Shown one piece after another: positions 10,360-18,361 of a stretch of DNA of 25,484 nt. The notes below the pieces were generated by a model, which saw only the letters and a program-made list of their open reading frames with translations, was not told where the DNA came from and did not search any database. The stretch spans positions 1 to 25,484 of the forward strand of contig JAEXRD010000119.1 of NCBI GenBank assembly GCA_023438245.1, given 5' to 3'. The stretch comes from Pseudomonadota bacterium. GTDB taxonomy: Bacteria > Desulfobacterota > Desulfovibrionia > Desulfovibrionales > Desulfovibrionaceae. Within the stretch, counting starts at the first letter, position 1; every line of letters begins with the position of its first letter. A program made the position numbers and the translations under genes.

Positions 10360-13300
10360 ATGCCGTTGCGGAAGCTCAGGAGCCTGAAAGCCCGCCTGTT
10401 CGCCATTGTCTGCCTGGCAATGCTGCCAACGCTGTGCATGGCCCTGCTCATGGCCCTGGACCGCTACGACGAGGCCAAGCAGGCCTCGCTGGCCCACAGC
10501 CAGCAGGTGGCCCGGAGCTATTCCGAGGACGGGCGCGCCCTGTTCGACCAGGCCAAGACCCTGCTCGCCCGCATGGCCCTGGAACACGCGGCGCATCAGC
10601 CCGGCGGCCCGCAGTGCGCCCAGGCCCTGAGCCTTCAGTCCCGGCTCAATCCTTCCTATGGCGACATGGCCCTGAGCCTGCCCGATGGCCGCCTCGTGTG
10701 CGGCGCTCCCGGCGCTGGCGGTTCCATGGCCGCCCGCCCCTGGTTCCGGGAGGCCCTGCGCGACCGGGGGCTGGTGGTGGGGCGGCTCCTGCAGGGGCCG
10801 GAAGGCAAGGGCGGACGCCTGCCCCTGGCCATGGCCGTGCGCGGCCAGGACGGCAAGGTCAGGGCCGTCCTCACCATGACGCTGGACGTCAGCCAGCTCT
10901 CCGACATCCTGGACGACCAGGCCCTGCCGCAGGGCGCGGCCGCCACCATCATCGACAGGCACGGGCTCATCGTGGCCCGCTACCCCCATGCCCCTTCCAG
11001 CGTCGGCCGCGCCGCGCCCCAGGCGAACGGCTTCCTGCCCGATCTGATGGCCAACGGGCAGATCTCCTGGGAGTCCGAGGGCGTGGACGGGGTGCGCCGG
11101 GTGTACTTCCTGGCCCCCCTGCTGCAGCACCGGGAACACGGCCTGTACCTGCGCGTGGGCATGCCGACCGACACGGTTTTCGCCGGGGCCAGGGCGGAGC
11201 TTGTGCGCAACCTCATGCTGCTGGGAACCATGGCCTGCATGGCCCTGCTGTTGACCTGGCTGTTCAGCAACGCGCTGGTGCTGCGCCACGTGCAGCGGCT
11301 GTGGCAGGCCACGCGCAAGCTGGCCGAGGGCGACTTCAGCCACCGCATCGGCTCGGCCGGCACCGGCGAGCTGGCCGAGCTGGCCATGGCCTTCGACACC
11401 ATGGCCGGCGCGCTGGAGCAGCACACCGCGCTGCTGCTGCGGGCGGAGCGCAAATATCGCGATGTTTTCGACAACTCCGTGAGCGGGCTGTTCCAGAGCA
11501 CCCCGGAGGGGGCCTTCCGCCAGGCCAACCCGGCCATGGCCCGCATGCTGGGCTTCGAGAGCCCCGAGGAAATGCTGGAGCGCGTTACCGACATGGGCAG
11601 CCAGATGTACCTGGACCCGGCCGCGCGCAGGGAGCTGCTGGAGCAGCTGGCGCAGCGCGGCGAGGTGAGCGGCTTCCAGATCTGCGCCCGCCGGGCCGAT
11701 GGCGAGAGCATCTGGCTGAGCCTGAACGTGCGGGCCATCCTGGAGGGGGACGGTTCCGTGCGCTACTACGAGGGCGCGGCCACGGACATCACCTACCGCC
11801 GGGTGATGGAGGAGAACCTGCGCGCCAAGCAGGAGAAGCTGCAAGGCCTGCTGGACAATTCGCCCACCCTCATCGCCATCAAGGACGCCGAGGGCCGCTA
11901 CGTCATGACCAACGTCCGCCACCGGGAGGCCCACGGGCTGACCCAGGAGTGCATCGGCAAGACCGTTGAGGAGCTCTACCCGCCCGAGGAGGCCCGGCTC
12001 ATCCGCGAGGAGGACGCCCAGGTGCTGGCGGCCGGGCATTCCATGAATTTCCGGCGCATCCTGACCATCCGGAGGGGCGGAGAGACCCAGAAGCGCCACT
12101 TCCTGGTGGTGAAGTTCCCGCTGTGCGACGATGCGCGCCAGGTCTGCCGGGTGTGCAGCATCGCCTACGACGTGACCGACTACGAGCAGGTGCGCGAGGC
12201 GCTGCGCCAGAGCGAGGAGAAGTACCGGACCATGATCCAGACTTCCCCGGACCTGATCTGGCTTCTGGACCCCGAGGGCCGCATCCAGGAGGCCAACAAC
12301 GCCAGCCGCGAGCTGCTGGGCTACGACCCGGAGGAGCTCCGGGGCATGGACTTCCGCCTGCTCTTCGATGTCGAGGTCCTGGAGGGCCATGACCGCGAGC
12401 GCGTGCTGCCCCGGTTCGTCGGCCTCGGGCGCGGCCATGGCCGGGCGCCCAAGCTCATCAACGAGCGCAGGCAGCCGCCGCGCGCCACCTCGCAACTGGA
12501 GGTGCGCCTGATTCCCAAGGGCAGCTCCATCTGCGCGCCGCGCCATTTCGAGCTGTCTTCCTGCGGGCTGTGGCGGGGCATGGCCTTCCTGGGCACCATG
12601 GTGGTCATCCGCGACACCACGGAGCGCCGCAAGGCCGAGGAGGACCTGCGCGAAAGCCGCGAGCTGCTGGCCCACACCCAGGCCATCGGCGGCATCGGCG
12701 GCTTCTCCATCAACCTGGAGACCCGCGAGCGCAAGTGGACAGACGAATTGCGCCACCTGCTGGGCGTCGAGGGGGAGTACCTGCCGGACTTCGACGAGTG
12801 CGAGGCCTTCGTGGCCCCGGAGGACCGCACCCTGTACCGGGAGGCCGTGCGCCGGGCCGAGGAGCTGGGCGAGGGCTTCGACCTGGAGCTGAAAATGGCG
12901 CGCACGGACGCGGGCCAGCGCTGGGTGCGCTTCGTGGGGCGCCGCACCGACCGCGAGGGCGCGCGCATCCTCGCCGGGACGGTGCAGGACATTTCCGATC
13001 GCAAGAGCCTGGAGGCCCTGCGCGACGACATCGACAACATCATCCGCCACGACCTGAAGAGCCCGCTCAACGGCATCATCAACCTGCCCCGGCTCATCAT
13101 CGAGGACGACAACCTGACCCCGGAGCAGGCCGAATACCTGCTCTTCATCGAGCAGAGCGGGCGCAAGATGCTGCGGCAGGTGGAGATGAGCCTGGACATC
13201 ATGAAGATCGAGCGCGGGCGCTTCCAGGTCGCGCCCGAGCCCCTGGATCTGCTCGCGGTGCTGCACGACATCCTGGGCGGCATGCAGGACGCGTTCAACC

Positions 13301-13719
13301 GCAAGGGCTGCTCGGCGCGGCTGGAGCTGGACGGGCGGACCCTGGACTCGGGCGTGGGCTCGGGCGGGGCCTTCGTGGCCATGGGCGAGGAGCGGCTGTG
13401 CTCGCCGCTGTTCTCCAACCTGCTGCAGAACGCGCTGGAGGCCTCTCCTCCGGGCGGAACGGTGCGCATCGGGCTGGCCCGGGGCGCGGAGCTCTCCGTG
13501 CGCATCCGCAACCTGGGCGAGGTGCCGCCGGAGATCCGCGAGCGCTTCTTCGAGAAGTACGTCACCAGCGGCAAGGTGCGCGGCACCGGCCTGGGCACCT
13601 ATTCGGCCAGCCTGTTCGCCCGCGTGCAGGGCGGCGACGTGCTGCTGGACTGCACCGAGCCCGGGGCCACCACCGTGGAGGTGCGCCTGCCCGGTGTGGC
13701 CGGAGTGCTGGTGAACTAG
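10360..13719 (+). CDS. Membrane-bound hybrid-sensor histidine kinase, Cache-HAMP-4xPAS
   Basis: This 1119-residue sensor kinase has TM1 at about 13-33, a periplasmic Cache-like sensor at about 36-284, TM2 at about 285-307 and a HAMP linker at about 308-362. Four PAS domains follow (about 365-485, 494-615, 621-758 and 765-885). PAS3 carries a long insert typical of some delta-proteobacterial kinases. The dimerisation/phosphoacceptor helix reads IIRHDLKSPLNG with His897. The HATPase has an N-box NLLQNALEA (N1020 and N1024), an NLGEVPPEI segment in place of the usual D-x-G-x-G, and a G2 box GTGLGT (1075-1080). There is no receiver domain, so despite its size it is not a phosphorelay hybrid in the strict sense. 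The start is ATG 10360 behind AAGGGGAG. No adjacent response regulator is present; the nearest receiver is at 18362. Its stop overlaps the convergent channel gene by 4 bp. Confidence 0.93.
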   Translation: MPLRKLRSLKARLFAIVCLAMLPTLCMALLMALDRYDEAKQASLAHSQQVARSYSEDGRALFDQAKTLLARMALEHAAHQPGGPQCAQALSLQSRLNPSYGDMALSLPDGRLVCGAPGAGGSMAARPWFREALRDRGLVVGRLLQGPEGKGGRLPLAMAVRGQDGKVRAVLTMTLDVSQLSDILDDQALPQGAAATIIDRHGLIVARYPHAPSSVGRAAPQANGFLPDLMANGQISWESEGVDGVRRVYFLAPLLQHREHGLYLRVGMPTDTVFAGARAELVRNLMLLGTMACMALLLTWLFSNALVLRHVQRLWQATRKLAEGDFSHRIGSAGTGELAELAMAFDTMAGALEQHTALLLRAERKYRDVFDNSVSGLFQSTPEGAFRQANPAMARMLGFESPEEMLERVTDMGSQMYLDPAARRELLEQLAQRGEVSGFQICARRADGESIWLSLNVRAILEGDGSVRYYEGAATDITYRRVMEENLRAKQEKLQGLLDNSPTLIAIKDAEGRYVMTNVRHREAHGLTQECIGKTVEELYPPEEARLIREEDAQVLAAGHSMNFRRILTIRRGGETQKRHFLVVKFPLCDDARQVCRVCSIAYDVTDYEQVREALRQSEEKYRTMIQTSPDLIWLLDPEGRIQEANNASRELLGYDPEELRGMDFRLLFDVEVLEGHDRERVLPRFVGLGRGHGRAPKLINERRQPPRATSQLEVRLIPKGSSICAPRHFELSSCGLWRGMAFLGTMVVIRDTTERRKAEEDLRESRELLAHTQAIGGIGGFSINLETRERKWTDELRHLLGVEGEYLPDFDECEAFVAPEDRTLYREAVRRAEELGEGFDLELKMARTDAGQRWVRFVGRRTDREGARILAGTVQDISDRKSLEALRDDIDNIIRHDLKSPLNGIINLPRLIIEDDNLTPEQAEYLLFIEQSGRKMLRQVEMSLDIMKIERGRFQVAPEPLDLLAVLHDILGGMQDAFNRKGCSARLELDGRTLDSGVGSGGAFVAMGEERLCSPLFSNLLQNALEASPPGGTVRIGLARGAELSVRIRNLGEVPPEIRERFFEKYVTSGKVRGTGLGTYSASLFARVQGGDVLLDCTEPGATTVEVRLPGVAGVLVN

Positions 13720-14573
13720 GCCCCGGCTTCCCTGGCGCTGGTCGCGCTCGCCGCGGCCTCGGCGGCCTCGCGGAACGGGTTGCGGTGGGCGGCCACCTTG
13801 AACAGGTACGGGTAGTTGGCGCACAGGTGGCGCATGTACTCCAGCCACTGGCGGGCCAGCAGGCGGTAGGCGCGCTCCAGGTCGCCGCGCACGTGCTTGC
13901 GGTGCTCGTCCGTCAGGTCGGCGAGGTCGAAGCGGAACTCCAGCTCCTCCTTGATGTGCAGCACCGCCCAGAGCAGGTCGGTGAAGCTCTCGTGCTCCAG
14001 CAGGTTGGGGTTTTCCAGCAGGCGGATGAGCAGCGGGCTCTTCTCCTCCAGGAAGCGTTTGACCTCGCCCAGCTGCTCCAGGTCGGCCCGGATGCGGAAG
14101 GTGTGGGCGGAGAAGGCCTTGGCGCGCTCGGCATAGCGGCGGTCCAGCCATTCCCCGTCGCGCGGCAGGCGCTCGCGGGCCTGGGCCATGTCCGGGTCCA
14201 TGCGCGCGCACATGCGCAACAGCCGCGTGCCCGCCTCGCTGAAGAACACCCCGATGACCATGTTCAGCTTTTCCATTCTCTCGCGCTGCTCGCGCCGGGA
14301 GAGCAGGTGGTCCGAGGTTGCCGCCACCACGCTCATGAACGAGCCCGCGCCGGTCAGGATCATCACCGAGGCCAGCACGCGGCCCGCGGTGGTGTAGGGC
14401 ACCACGTCGCCGTAGCCCACGGTGGACATGGTCACCAGGCTGAAATAGAGCGCCTCGCCCCAGGCCAGGCCCTCGGCCTGGGTCAGCGCCGCGCTGCCGC
14501 ACAGCAGCACCACGCAGAAGAAGGCCAGGGAGGCGGCCACGCGCTGCTGGCCGGAGTCGAGCTTCAGGGCCAT
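13716..14573 (-). CDS. Two-helix potassium channel with a novel cytosolic domain
   Basis: This 285-residue inner-membrane protein is a predicted K+-selective pore. TM1 (about 12-32), a pore helix and the complete selectivity filter T51-V-G-Y-G-D56 are followed by TM2 (about 63-88). About 195 charged, mainly helical residues then lie in the cytoplasm. They contain no GxGxxG nucleotide-binding motif, so this is not a standard RCK/TrkA-N channel, and I do not recognise the domain. The ATG at 14573 shares one base with the butyrate kinase stop (TAATG), showing translational coupling. It is the last gene of the ACT-Ptb-Buk operon. A longer upstream frame exists but runs into butyrate kinase. Confidence 0.88.
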   Translation of the reverse strand: MALKLDSGQQRVAASLAFFCVVLLCGSAALTQAEGLAWGEALYFSLVTMSTVGYGDVVPYTTAGRVLASVMILTGAGSFMSVVAATSDHLLSRREQRERMEKLNMVIGVFFSEAGTRLLRMCARMDPDMAQARERLPRDGEWLDRRYAERAKAFSAHTFRIRADLEQLGEVKRFLEEKSPLLIRLLENPNLLEHESFTDLLWAVLHIKEELEFRFDLADLTDEHRKHVRGDLERAYRLLARQWLEYMRHLCANYPYLFKVAAHRNPFREAAEAAASATSAREAGA

Positions 14574-15682
14574 TATTCGGCCCCGTGCCCGTAGGTCTTC
14601 ACCGGAACCTCGCCGCGCAGGGCCAGCAGGGCCCCCTGGGCCAGGGCGCGCATCTCCTCCACCTCCGGCAGGGCCACCACCGGAGCGATCCAGCGCACGC
14701 GGCGGGTGATCTCCCCGGCCAGCCAGGCGCTCTTGATCATGCCGCCGGTGAGCACCACCGCGCCCACGGGGGCCTCGTCCGCGTCGAACAGGGTGGCGGC
14801 CATGCCGCCGATGTACTTGCACACGCTGTACACCAGGGCGTGCAGGGCCGACCTGGCGGTTTCGTCGCCCGCGCTCCCGTCCTGCGGGAAGGCCCGGGCC
14901 TCAATCTCGCGCAGGTCGTTGGTGCCGGTGTGGGCGTAGAGGCCGCCGTGTGTCAGCAACTCGCGCCGCAGTTCCCTGGGGTCGGCCCCGGCGGCCACCT
15001 CGTCCAGCAGCGAGAAGCAGGGCAGGGTGCCGGAGCGTTCGGCGCTCATGGGCCCTTCGCCGTCCACCCCGTTGGTCACGTCGCGGACCTTGCCGCGCAG
15101 GTGCGCGCCAACCGTCACGCCGCCGCCCAGGTGCGCCACCACGAACTTGCCGGTCTCGTAGTCCAGGCCCAGCATCCCGGCGGCGCGGCGCGCGGCGGCC
15201 CGCTGCGACAGGGCGTGGAACACGCTGCGGCGCTTGATGCGCTTCAGGCCCGTCATGCGCGCCACGTCGGAGAGCTCGTCGGTGACGGGCGGGTCCACCA
15301 CATAGGCCGGGCAGCCGCTGGCCCGGGCGAAGTGCAGGGCCAGGGGCGCGCCCAGGTTGCAGGGGTGCTCGCCGTGCTCGGCGCGGGCAAGGTCGTCCAG
15401 CATGCGCTGGCTGACGCCGTAGACCCCGCCGGGCAGCGGGGCCAAGAGGCCCCCCCGGCCGGACACCGCGTCCGGGCGGAAATCCGCGCCCATGCGCGCC
15501 TCCAGTTCCGCCTCGATGGCCCGCAGGCGCAGCTCCATCTGGTCGCCCACGCGGGGGCGGGCGGCCAGCTCCTCCTTGGGGTGGCGCACGTCCTGGGAGA
15601 ACAGCTCCTCCTCGCCCCGGAACACGGCCACCTTGGTGGAGGTGGAGCCGGGGTTGATGCACAGGATGACCGGGGCGCTCAT
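14573..15682 (-). CDS. buk: Butyrate kinase
   Basis: This cytoplasmic acyl-phosphate kinase of the acetokinase (ASKHA) fold transfers phosphate from butyryl-, or branched or related acyl-, phosphate to ADP, giving ATP. At 369 residues it matches butyrate kinases (about 355-370) better than acetate kinases (about 400). Evidence includes the N-terminal phosphate loop CINPGSTSTKVAVF, AHLGGGVTVGAHLRG in the middle, DGEGPMSAERSGTLP, and VLTGGMIKSAWLAGEI near the C-terminus. The start at 15682 overlaps the ptb stop as ATGA, with GGACGGG as a plausible ribosome binding site. An in-frame ATG at 15697 and further upstream codons lie inside ptb and are less likely. Pairing with Ptb shows the role: substrate-level phosphorylation from an acyl-CoA, with physiological chain length unknown. 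Confidence 0.94.
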   Translation of the reverse strand: MSAPVILCINPGSTSTKVAVFRGEEELFSQDVRHPKEELAARPRVGDQMELRLRAIEAELEARMGADFRPDAVSGRGGLLAPLPGGVYGVSQRMLDDLARAEHGEHPCNLGAPLALHFARASGCPAYVVDPPVTDELSDVARMTGLKRIKRRSVFHALSQRAAARRAAGMLGLDYETGKFVVAHLGGGVTVGAHLRGKVRDVTNGVDGEGPMSAERSGTLPCFSLLDEVAAGADPRELRRELLTHGGLYAHTGTNDLREIEARAFPQDGSAGDETARSALHALVYSVCKYIGGMAATLFDADEAPVGAVVLTGGMIKSAWLAGEITRRVRWIAPVVALPEVEEMRALAQGALLALRGEVPVKTYGHGAE

Positions 15683-16641
15683 TTCGAGCCCGTCCATGCG
15701 GGCGTTCCGCACAGGAAGCGCGAAAGGTAGGCCGCCAGGGCGATGGAGGCGAACTTGCTCTGCTCGCTGTCCCCGCGCGAGGGCACCACCACGGGCACGC
15801 GGCTGCCCACCACCACGCTGGCCATGGTCATGTGCATCAGCGAGCTCAAGGTCTTGTACAAGATGTTACCGGACTCGATGTCCGGGGTCAGCAGGATGTC
15901 GGCATGCCCGGCCACGGGGCTGGTGATGCCCTTGAGCGCGGCGGCCTGGGGCGAAACGGCCAGGTCGAAGGCCAGGGGCCCGGCCACCAGCGCCTGGCCG
16001 AAGTCGCCCTGGTCGGCCATCTTGGCCAGCAGGTCGGCGTCCAGGGTGGCGGGCATGGCCGGGTAGTTGACCTTCTCGGTGGCGGCCAGCACGGCGGCCT
16101 TGGGCTGCTCCAGGCCCAGGGCGTGGGCCACGGCCAGGGCGTTCTTCAAAATTTCCACCTTGCGCTGGAGCGTGGGGCGGATGTTCACGCCCGCGTCGGT
16201 GAGCAGCATCAGGCCTTCCTCGCCCGGTTCGCGCCCGGGGGCGTCGAACACGCTGACATGGCTTAATATGCCGCCCTCGGGCACCAGCCCGGCCTCCTTG
16301 TTCAGCACGGCCTTGAGCACCGTGGCGGTGGACACCAGGCCCTTCATGATGAGCTGGGCCTCCCCGGCGCGGAACAGGTCCACGGCCTGGGTCACGGCCC
16401 GGGCGTCCTCGGGGCAGTCGATGAAGCGGTGGGGGGAAAGGTCCAGGCCGCGCGCCTGGGCCAGTTCCTGGGCGCGCTCGCGGTTCCCGATGAAGATGGG
16501 CTCGGCCAGGCCTTCGCGCGCGGCGTGCAGCCCGGCGCGCAGCACGAAGCCCTCGGCGCAGGGGGCTATGGCCACCTTGGGGCGGCAGCCCTCGGCCCGC
16601 AGCACGCGGGCCAGGTCGTCCAGTCGGCGTAGGGTGGGCAT
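15679..16641 (-). CDS. ptb: Phosphate butyryltransferase (phosphate acyltransferase)
   Basis: Converts butyryl-CoA or a similar acyl-CoA plus phosphate into acyl phosphate and CoA, feeding butyrate kinase. The 320-residue protein has the PTA/PTB fold and family motifs: IMKGLVSTATVLKAVLNKE, GILSHVSVFD, LLTDAGVNIRPTL and AATEKVN in the first two thirds, and ADILLTPDIESGNILYKTL followed by VPVVVPSRGDSEQSKFASIA at the C-terminus. Its length (about 300 expected) and the neighbouring buk favour Ptb over an acetyl-specific Pta. ATG 16641 lies 4 bp after the upstream ACT gene's stop, with a GGGGACGAG stretch as ribosome binding site. It ends in an ATGA overlap with buk. Confidence 0.94.
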   Translation of the reverse strand: MPTLRRLDDLARVLRAEGCRPKVAIAPCAEGFVLRAGLHAAREGLAEPIFIGNRERAQELAQARGLDLSPHRFIDCPEDARAVTQAVDLFRAGEAQLIMKGLVSTATVLKAVLNKEAGLVPEGGILSHVSVFDAPGREPGEEGLMLLTDAGVNIRPTLQRKVEILKNALAVAHALGLEQPKAAVLAATEKVNYPAMPATLDADLLAKMADQGDFGQALVAGPLAFDLAVSPQAAALKGITSPVAGHADILLTPDIESGNILYKTLSSLMHMTMASVVVGSRVPVVVPSRGDSEQSKFASIALAAYLSRFLCGTPAWTGSK

Positions 16642-16645
16642 GGGG

Positions 16646-17125
16646 CTACTCGTCCCCGCGCTTCAGGGCGATCTTGCCGGTGCGGGCCATGGAGAGGATG
16701 CCGAAGGGCGCGAGCATCTTGATCAGCCCCTCCACGCGCTCGGAATCGCCGGAGAGCTCCACGGTGATGCTCTGCTCGCCCATGCCCACCACGCTGGCGC
16801 GGAACACCTCCAGGATCTGCATGAGCTGGGAGAGGCTGGCGCCGCAGCGCTGCACCTTCATCAGCACCAGCTCGCGGTCCACGAATTCCTTGCGGGCCAG
16901 GTCGTCCACCTGGATGACGAAGTCCATGCCGGCCACCGCGGCGGTGATGGAGTCCATGGCCTCGTCCGGGGCCTCCAGGCAGATGACCATGCGCGAGACC
17001 TCGGGGTTCTCGGTCTGGCCGCAGGAGATGCTCTGGATGTTCAGGTTGCAGCGCTTGAATTCCTCGGCCATTTCGGCCAGCACGCCGGACCGGTTGGCCA
17101 CGAGGGCGGAGATGGTGTGTTTCAC
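16646..17125 (-). CDS. ilvN: IlvN/IlvH-like ACT protein (acetolactate synthase small-subunit homologue)
   Basis: This 159-residue protein matches the acetolactate synthase regulatory subunit along its full length. The N-terminal ACT domain reads HTISALVANRSGVLAEMAE, then NIQSISCGQTENPEVSRM; the C-terminal half has RELVLMKV, EVFRASVV, SITVELSGD and FGILSMARTGKIAL. In the family this subunit binds valine and represses the catalytic subunit IlvB/IlvI. No ilvB/ilvI is present here; instead it opens the ptb-buk operon, so it may be an orphan that senses branched-chain amino acids for that pathway, or may partner an IlvB encoded elsewhere. The start is a GTG at 17125 preceded by AAGGAG at good spacing. 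The nearby promoter is at 17196-17223. Confidence 0.88.
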   Translation of the reverse strand: MKHTISALVANRSGVLAEMAEEFKRCNLNIQSISCGQTENPEVSRMVICLEAPDEAMDSITAAVAGMDFVIQVDDLARKEFVDRELVLMKVQRCGASLSQLMQILEVFRASVVGMGEQSITVELSGDSERVEGLIKMLAPFGILSMARTGKIALKRGDE

Positions 17126-17195
17126 GGCAGGACTCCTTGGCGGATGGGATGGGCGCGGCGGGCGGATGGGGCCCGCGCCATGGCCGCGCCGGGGC

Positions 17196-17223
17196 AGGAT
17201 AACGCATCTTCCGCGGGACGCAA
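17196..17223 (-). promoter_or_regulatory. Candidate sigma-70 promoter of the ilvN-ptb-buk-channel operon
   Basis: On the minus strand, TTGCGT (17223-17218) and TATCCT (17201-17196) are separated by 16 bp. The -10 matches four of six consensus bases and the -35 matches three. Initiation would be near 17189, giving a leader of about 63 nt before the GTG at 17125. Confidence 0.45.
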
Positions 17224-17255
17224 GGGGCCGCGGGCGTCATGGAAAAGGGGTGCGT

Positions 17256-17287
17256 GCGATATCGCGGGGATGCGGGCGATCGCCCGC
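17256..17287. repeat. Two perfect palindromes between divergent promoters
   Basis: GCGATATCGC (17256-17265) and GCGGGCGATCGCCCGC (17272-17287) are both perfect palindromes. Their centres are 19 bp apart, close to two helical turns. They sit between the divergent promoters of the ilvN-ptb-buk operon and the hydrolase gene, a natural position for operators. Both contain the half-site GCGAT. Confidence 0.5.
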
Positions 17288-17315
17288 CAAAATCGCCTTC
17301 CTGGCCGCGCCGCAC

Positions 17316-17344
17316 TTGCCAAGCCCTGGCCACGCAGGTATAGA
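17316..17344 (+). promoter_or_regulatory. Sigma-70-type promoter of the MBL-fold hydrolase gene
   Basis: TTGCCA (17316-17321, five of six consensus) and TATAGA (17339-17344, four of six) are separated by the optimal 17 bp. Transcription would start near 17351, about 50 bases before the GTG at 17401. This also argues against any start codon further upstream. Confidence 0.65.
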
Positions 17345-17400
17345 TGCGCCGTGATGTCGTATTTTCATGACCATTGGATTCGTCCCAAGCTGGAGGCGCT

Positions 17401-18231
17401 GTGAAGGTCCGCTGCTGGGGCGCTCGCGGCTCCATAGCCGTGTCCGGCCCCGAATACGTGCGCCACGGCGGCGACACCCCCTGCCTGGAGCTGCGTTCCT
17501 CGGGCGGGGAGGTGCTTGTGGTGGACGCGGGCACGGGCATCCGGCGGCTGGGCAACCTGCTGGTGCGCGAGGGCCGCAACCGCCTGAGCCTGCTGTTCAC
17601 GCACAGCCACTGGGACCACATCGTGGGCTTCCCGTTCTTCAAGCCCATCTACGACCCCAAGGCGCACATCCGCATGCTGGGCTGCCCGGGCTTCCAGGGC
17701 GAGGTGTCCAAGATCCTGGCCATGGCCATGCGCGCCCCGCTGTTCCCGGTGCCCTTCGAGGGCCTCTCGGCCCGGCTGGAGCCCAGTTCCTGGTGCAGCG
17801 CAGCCCTGGACGTGGACACCATCCGGGTCACGCGCATCGCGCTTTCCCACCCCAACATGGGCGCGGGCTACCGCTTCACGGAGAAGGGCCGCAGCGTGGT
17901 GTTCCTCACCGACAACGAGCTTTCGCACCACCACCGGGGCGGGCGCAGCTTCGAGGAATACGTGGCCTTCTGCAAGGGCGCGGACCTGCTCATCCACGAC
18001 GCCGAGTACCTGCCCGAGGAGTACCCCGAGCGCAAGGGCTGGGGCCACTCCCACCTGCTGGACGCCGCGCGCCTGGCCCGCGAGGCCGGTGTGGGCGCCC
18101 TGGGGCTGTTCCACCACAACCAGGACCGCACCGACGCCGAGGTGGACGCCATGGTGGACCGCTGCCGCGCCGCGCTCGGTGGGGCCTGCGACTGTCTGGC
18201 GCTGACGCAGTACTCCGAGTTCACGTTCTAG
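17401..18231 (+). CDS. MBL-fold metallo-hydrolase
   Basis: This 276-residue cytoplasmic protein has the metallo-beta-lactamase fold. The family start VRCWGARGSIAVSGPEYVRHGG is typical of a beta-lactamase-like/cyclic-nucleotide phosphodiesterase-like group. The metal ligands are visible: THSHWDH (His68, His70, Asp72, His73), His150 (ALSHPN), Asp171 (FLTDNE) and a C-terminal GWGHSH (215-218). Two metals, probably Zn or Fe, are expected. The substrate is unknown; phosphodiester or nucleotide hydrolysis is possible, and no domain points to a partner. I chose GTG 17401, preceded by GGAGG (17392-17396); a TTG at 17374 would add nine residues but has no ribosome binding site. It is transcribed divergently from the ilvN-ptb-buk operon. 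The receiver gene follows after 130 bp. Confidence 0.9.
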   Translation: MKVRCWGARGSIAVSGPEYVRHGGDTPCLELRSSGGEVLVVDAGTGIRRLGNLLVREGRNRLSLLFTHSHWDHIVGFPFFKPIYDPKAHIRMLGCPGFQGEVSKILAMAMRAPLFPVPFEGLSARLEPSSWCSAALDVDTIRVTRIALSHPNMGAGYRFTEKGRSVVFLTDNELSHHHRGGRSFEEYVAFCKGADLLIHDAEYLPEEYPERKGWGHSHLLDAARLAREAGVGALGLFHHNQDRTDAEVDAMVDRCRAALGGACDCLALTQYSEFTF

Positions 18232-18261
18232 GCCTCCCCCGCCGGCCCTCCAGGACGGTCC

Positions 18262-18277
18262 GCTGCGGGGGCGCAGC
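18262..18277 (+). other. Small GC hairpin between the hydrolase and receiver genes
   Basis: GCTGCG (18262-18267) pairs with CGCAGC (18272-18277) around a GGGG loop. No T run follows, so it is at most a weak or factor-dependent terminator or a processing element in the 130-bp gap. Confidence 0.3.
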
Positions 18278-18361
18278 CCTTGCGGCACTTGATTTCTTGC
18301 CCCGGACGTGACACACCTTCCACTGCCGCCGCAAAGGCGGCCACGCCAAGGAGGGGGAGAA

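Noticed and set aside
10006..14502. A 1498-codon frame antisense to the histidine kinase
   Set aside because: Low-complexity Gln/Ala/His-rich translation, contradicted by the complete kinase domain order on the plus strand; a product of codon bias.
18232..18361. Sigma-54 promoter before the receiver gene
   Set aside because: CGGCAC and TTGC-like words are present, but the GG to GC spacing is 13, not 10.
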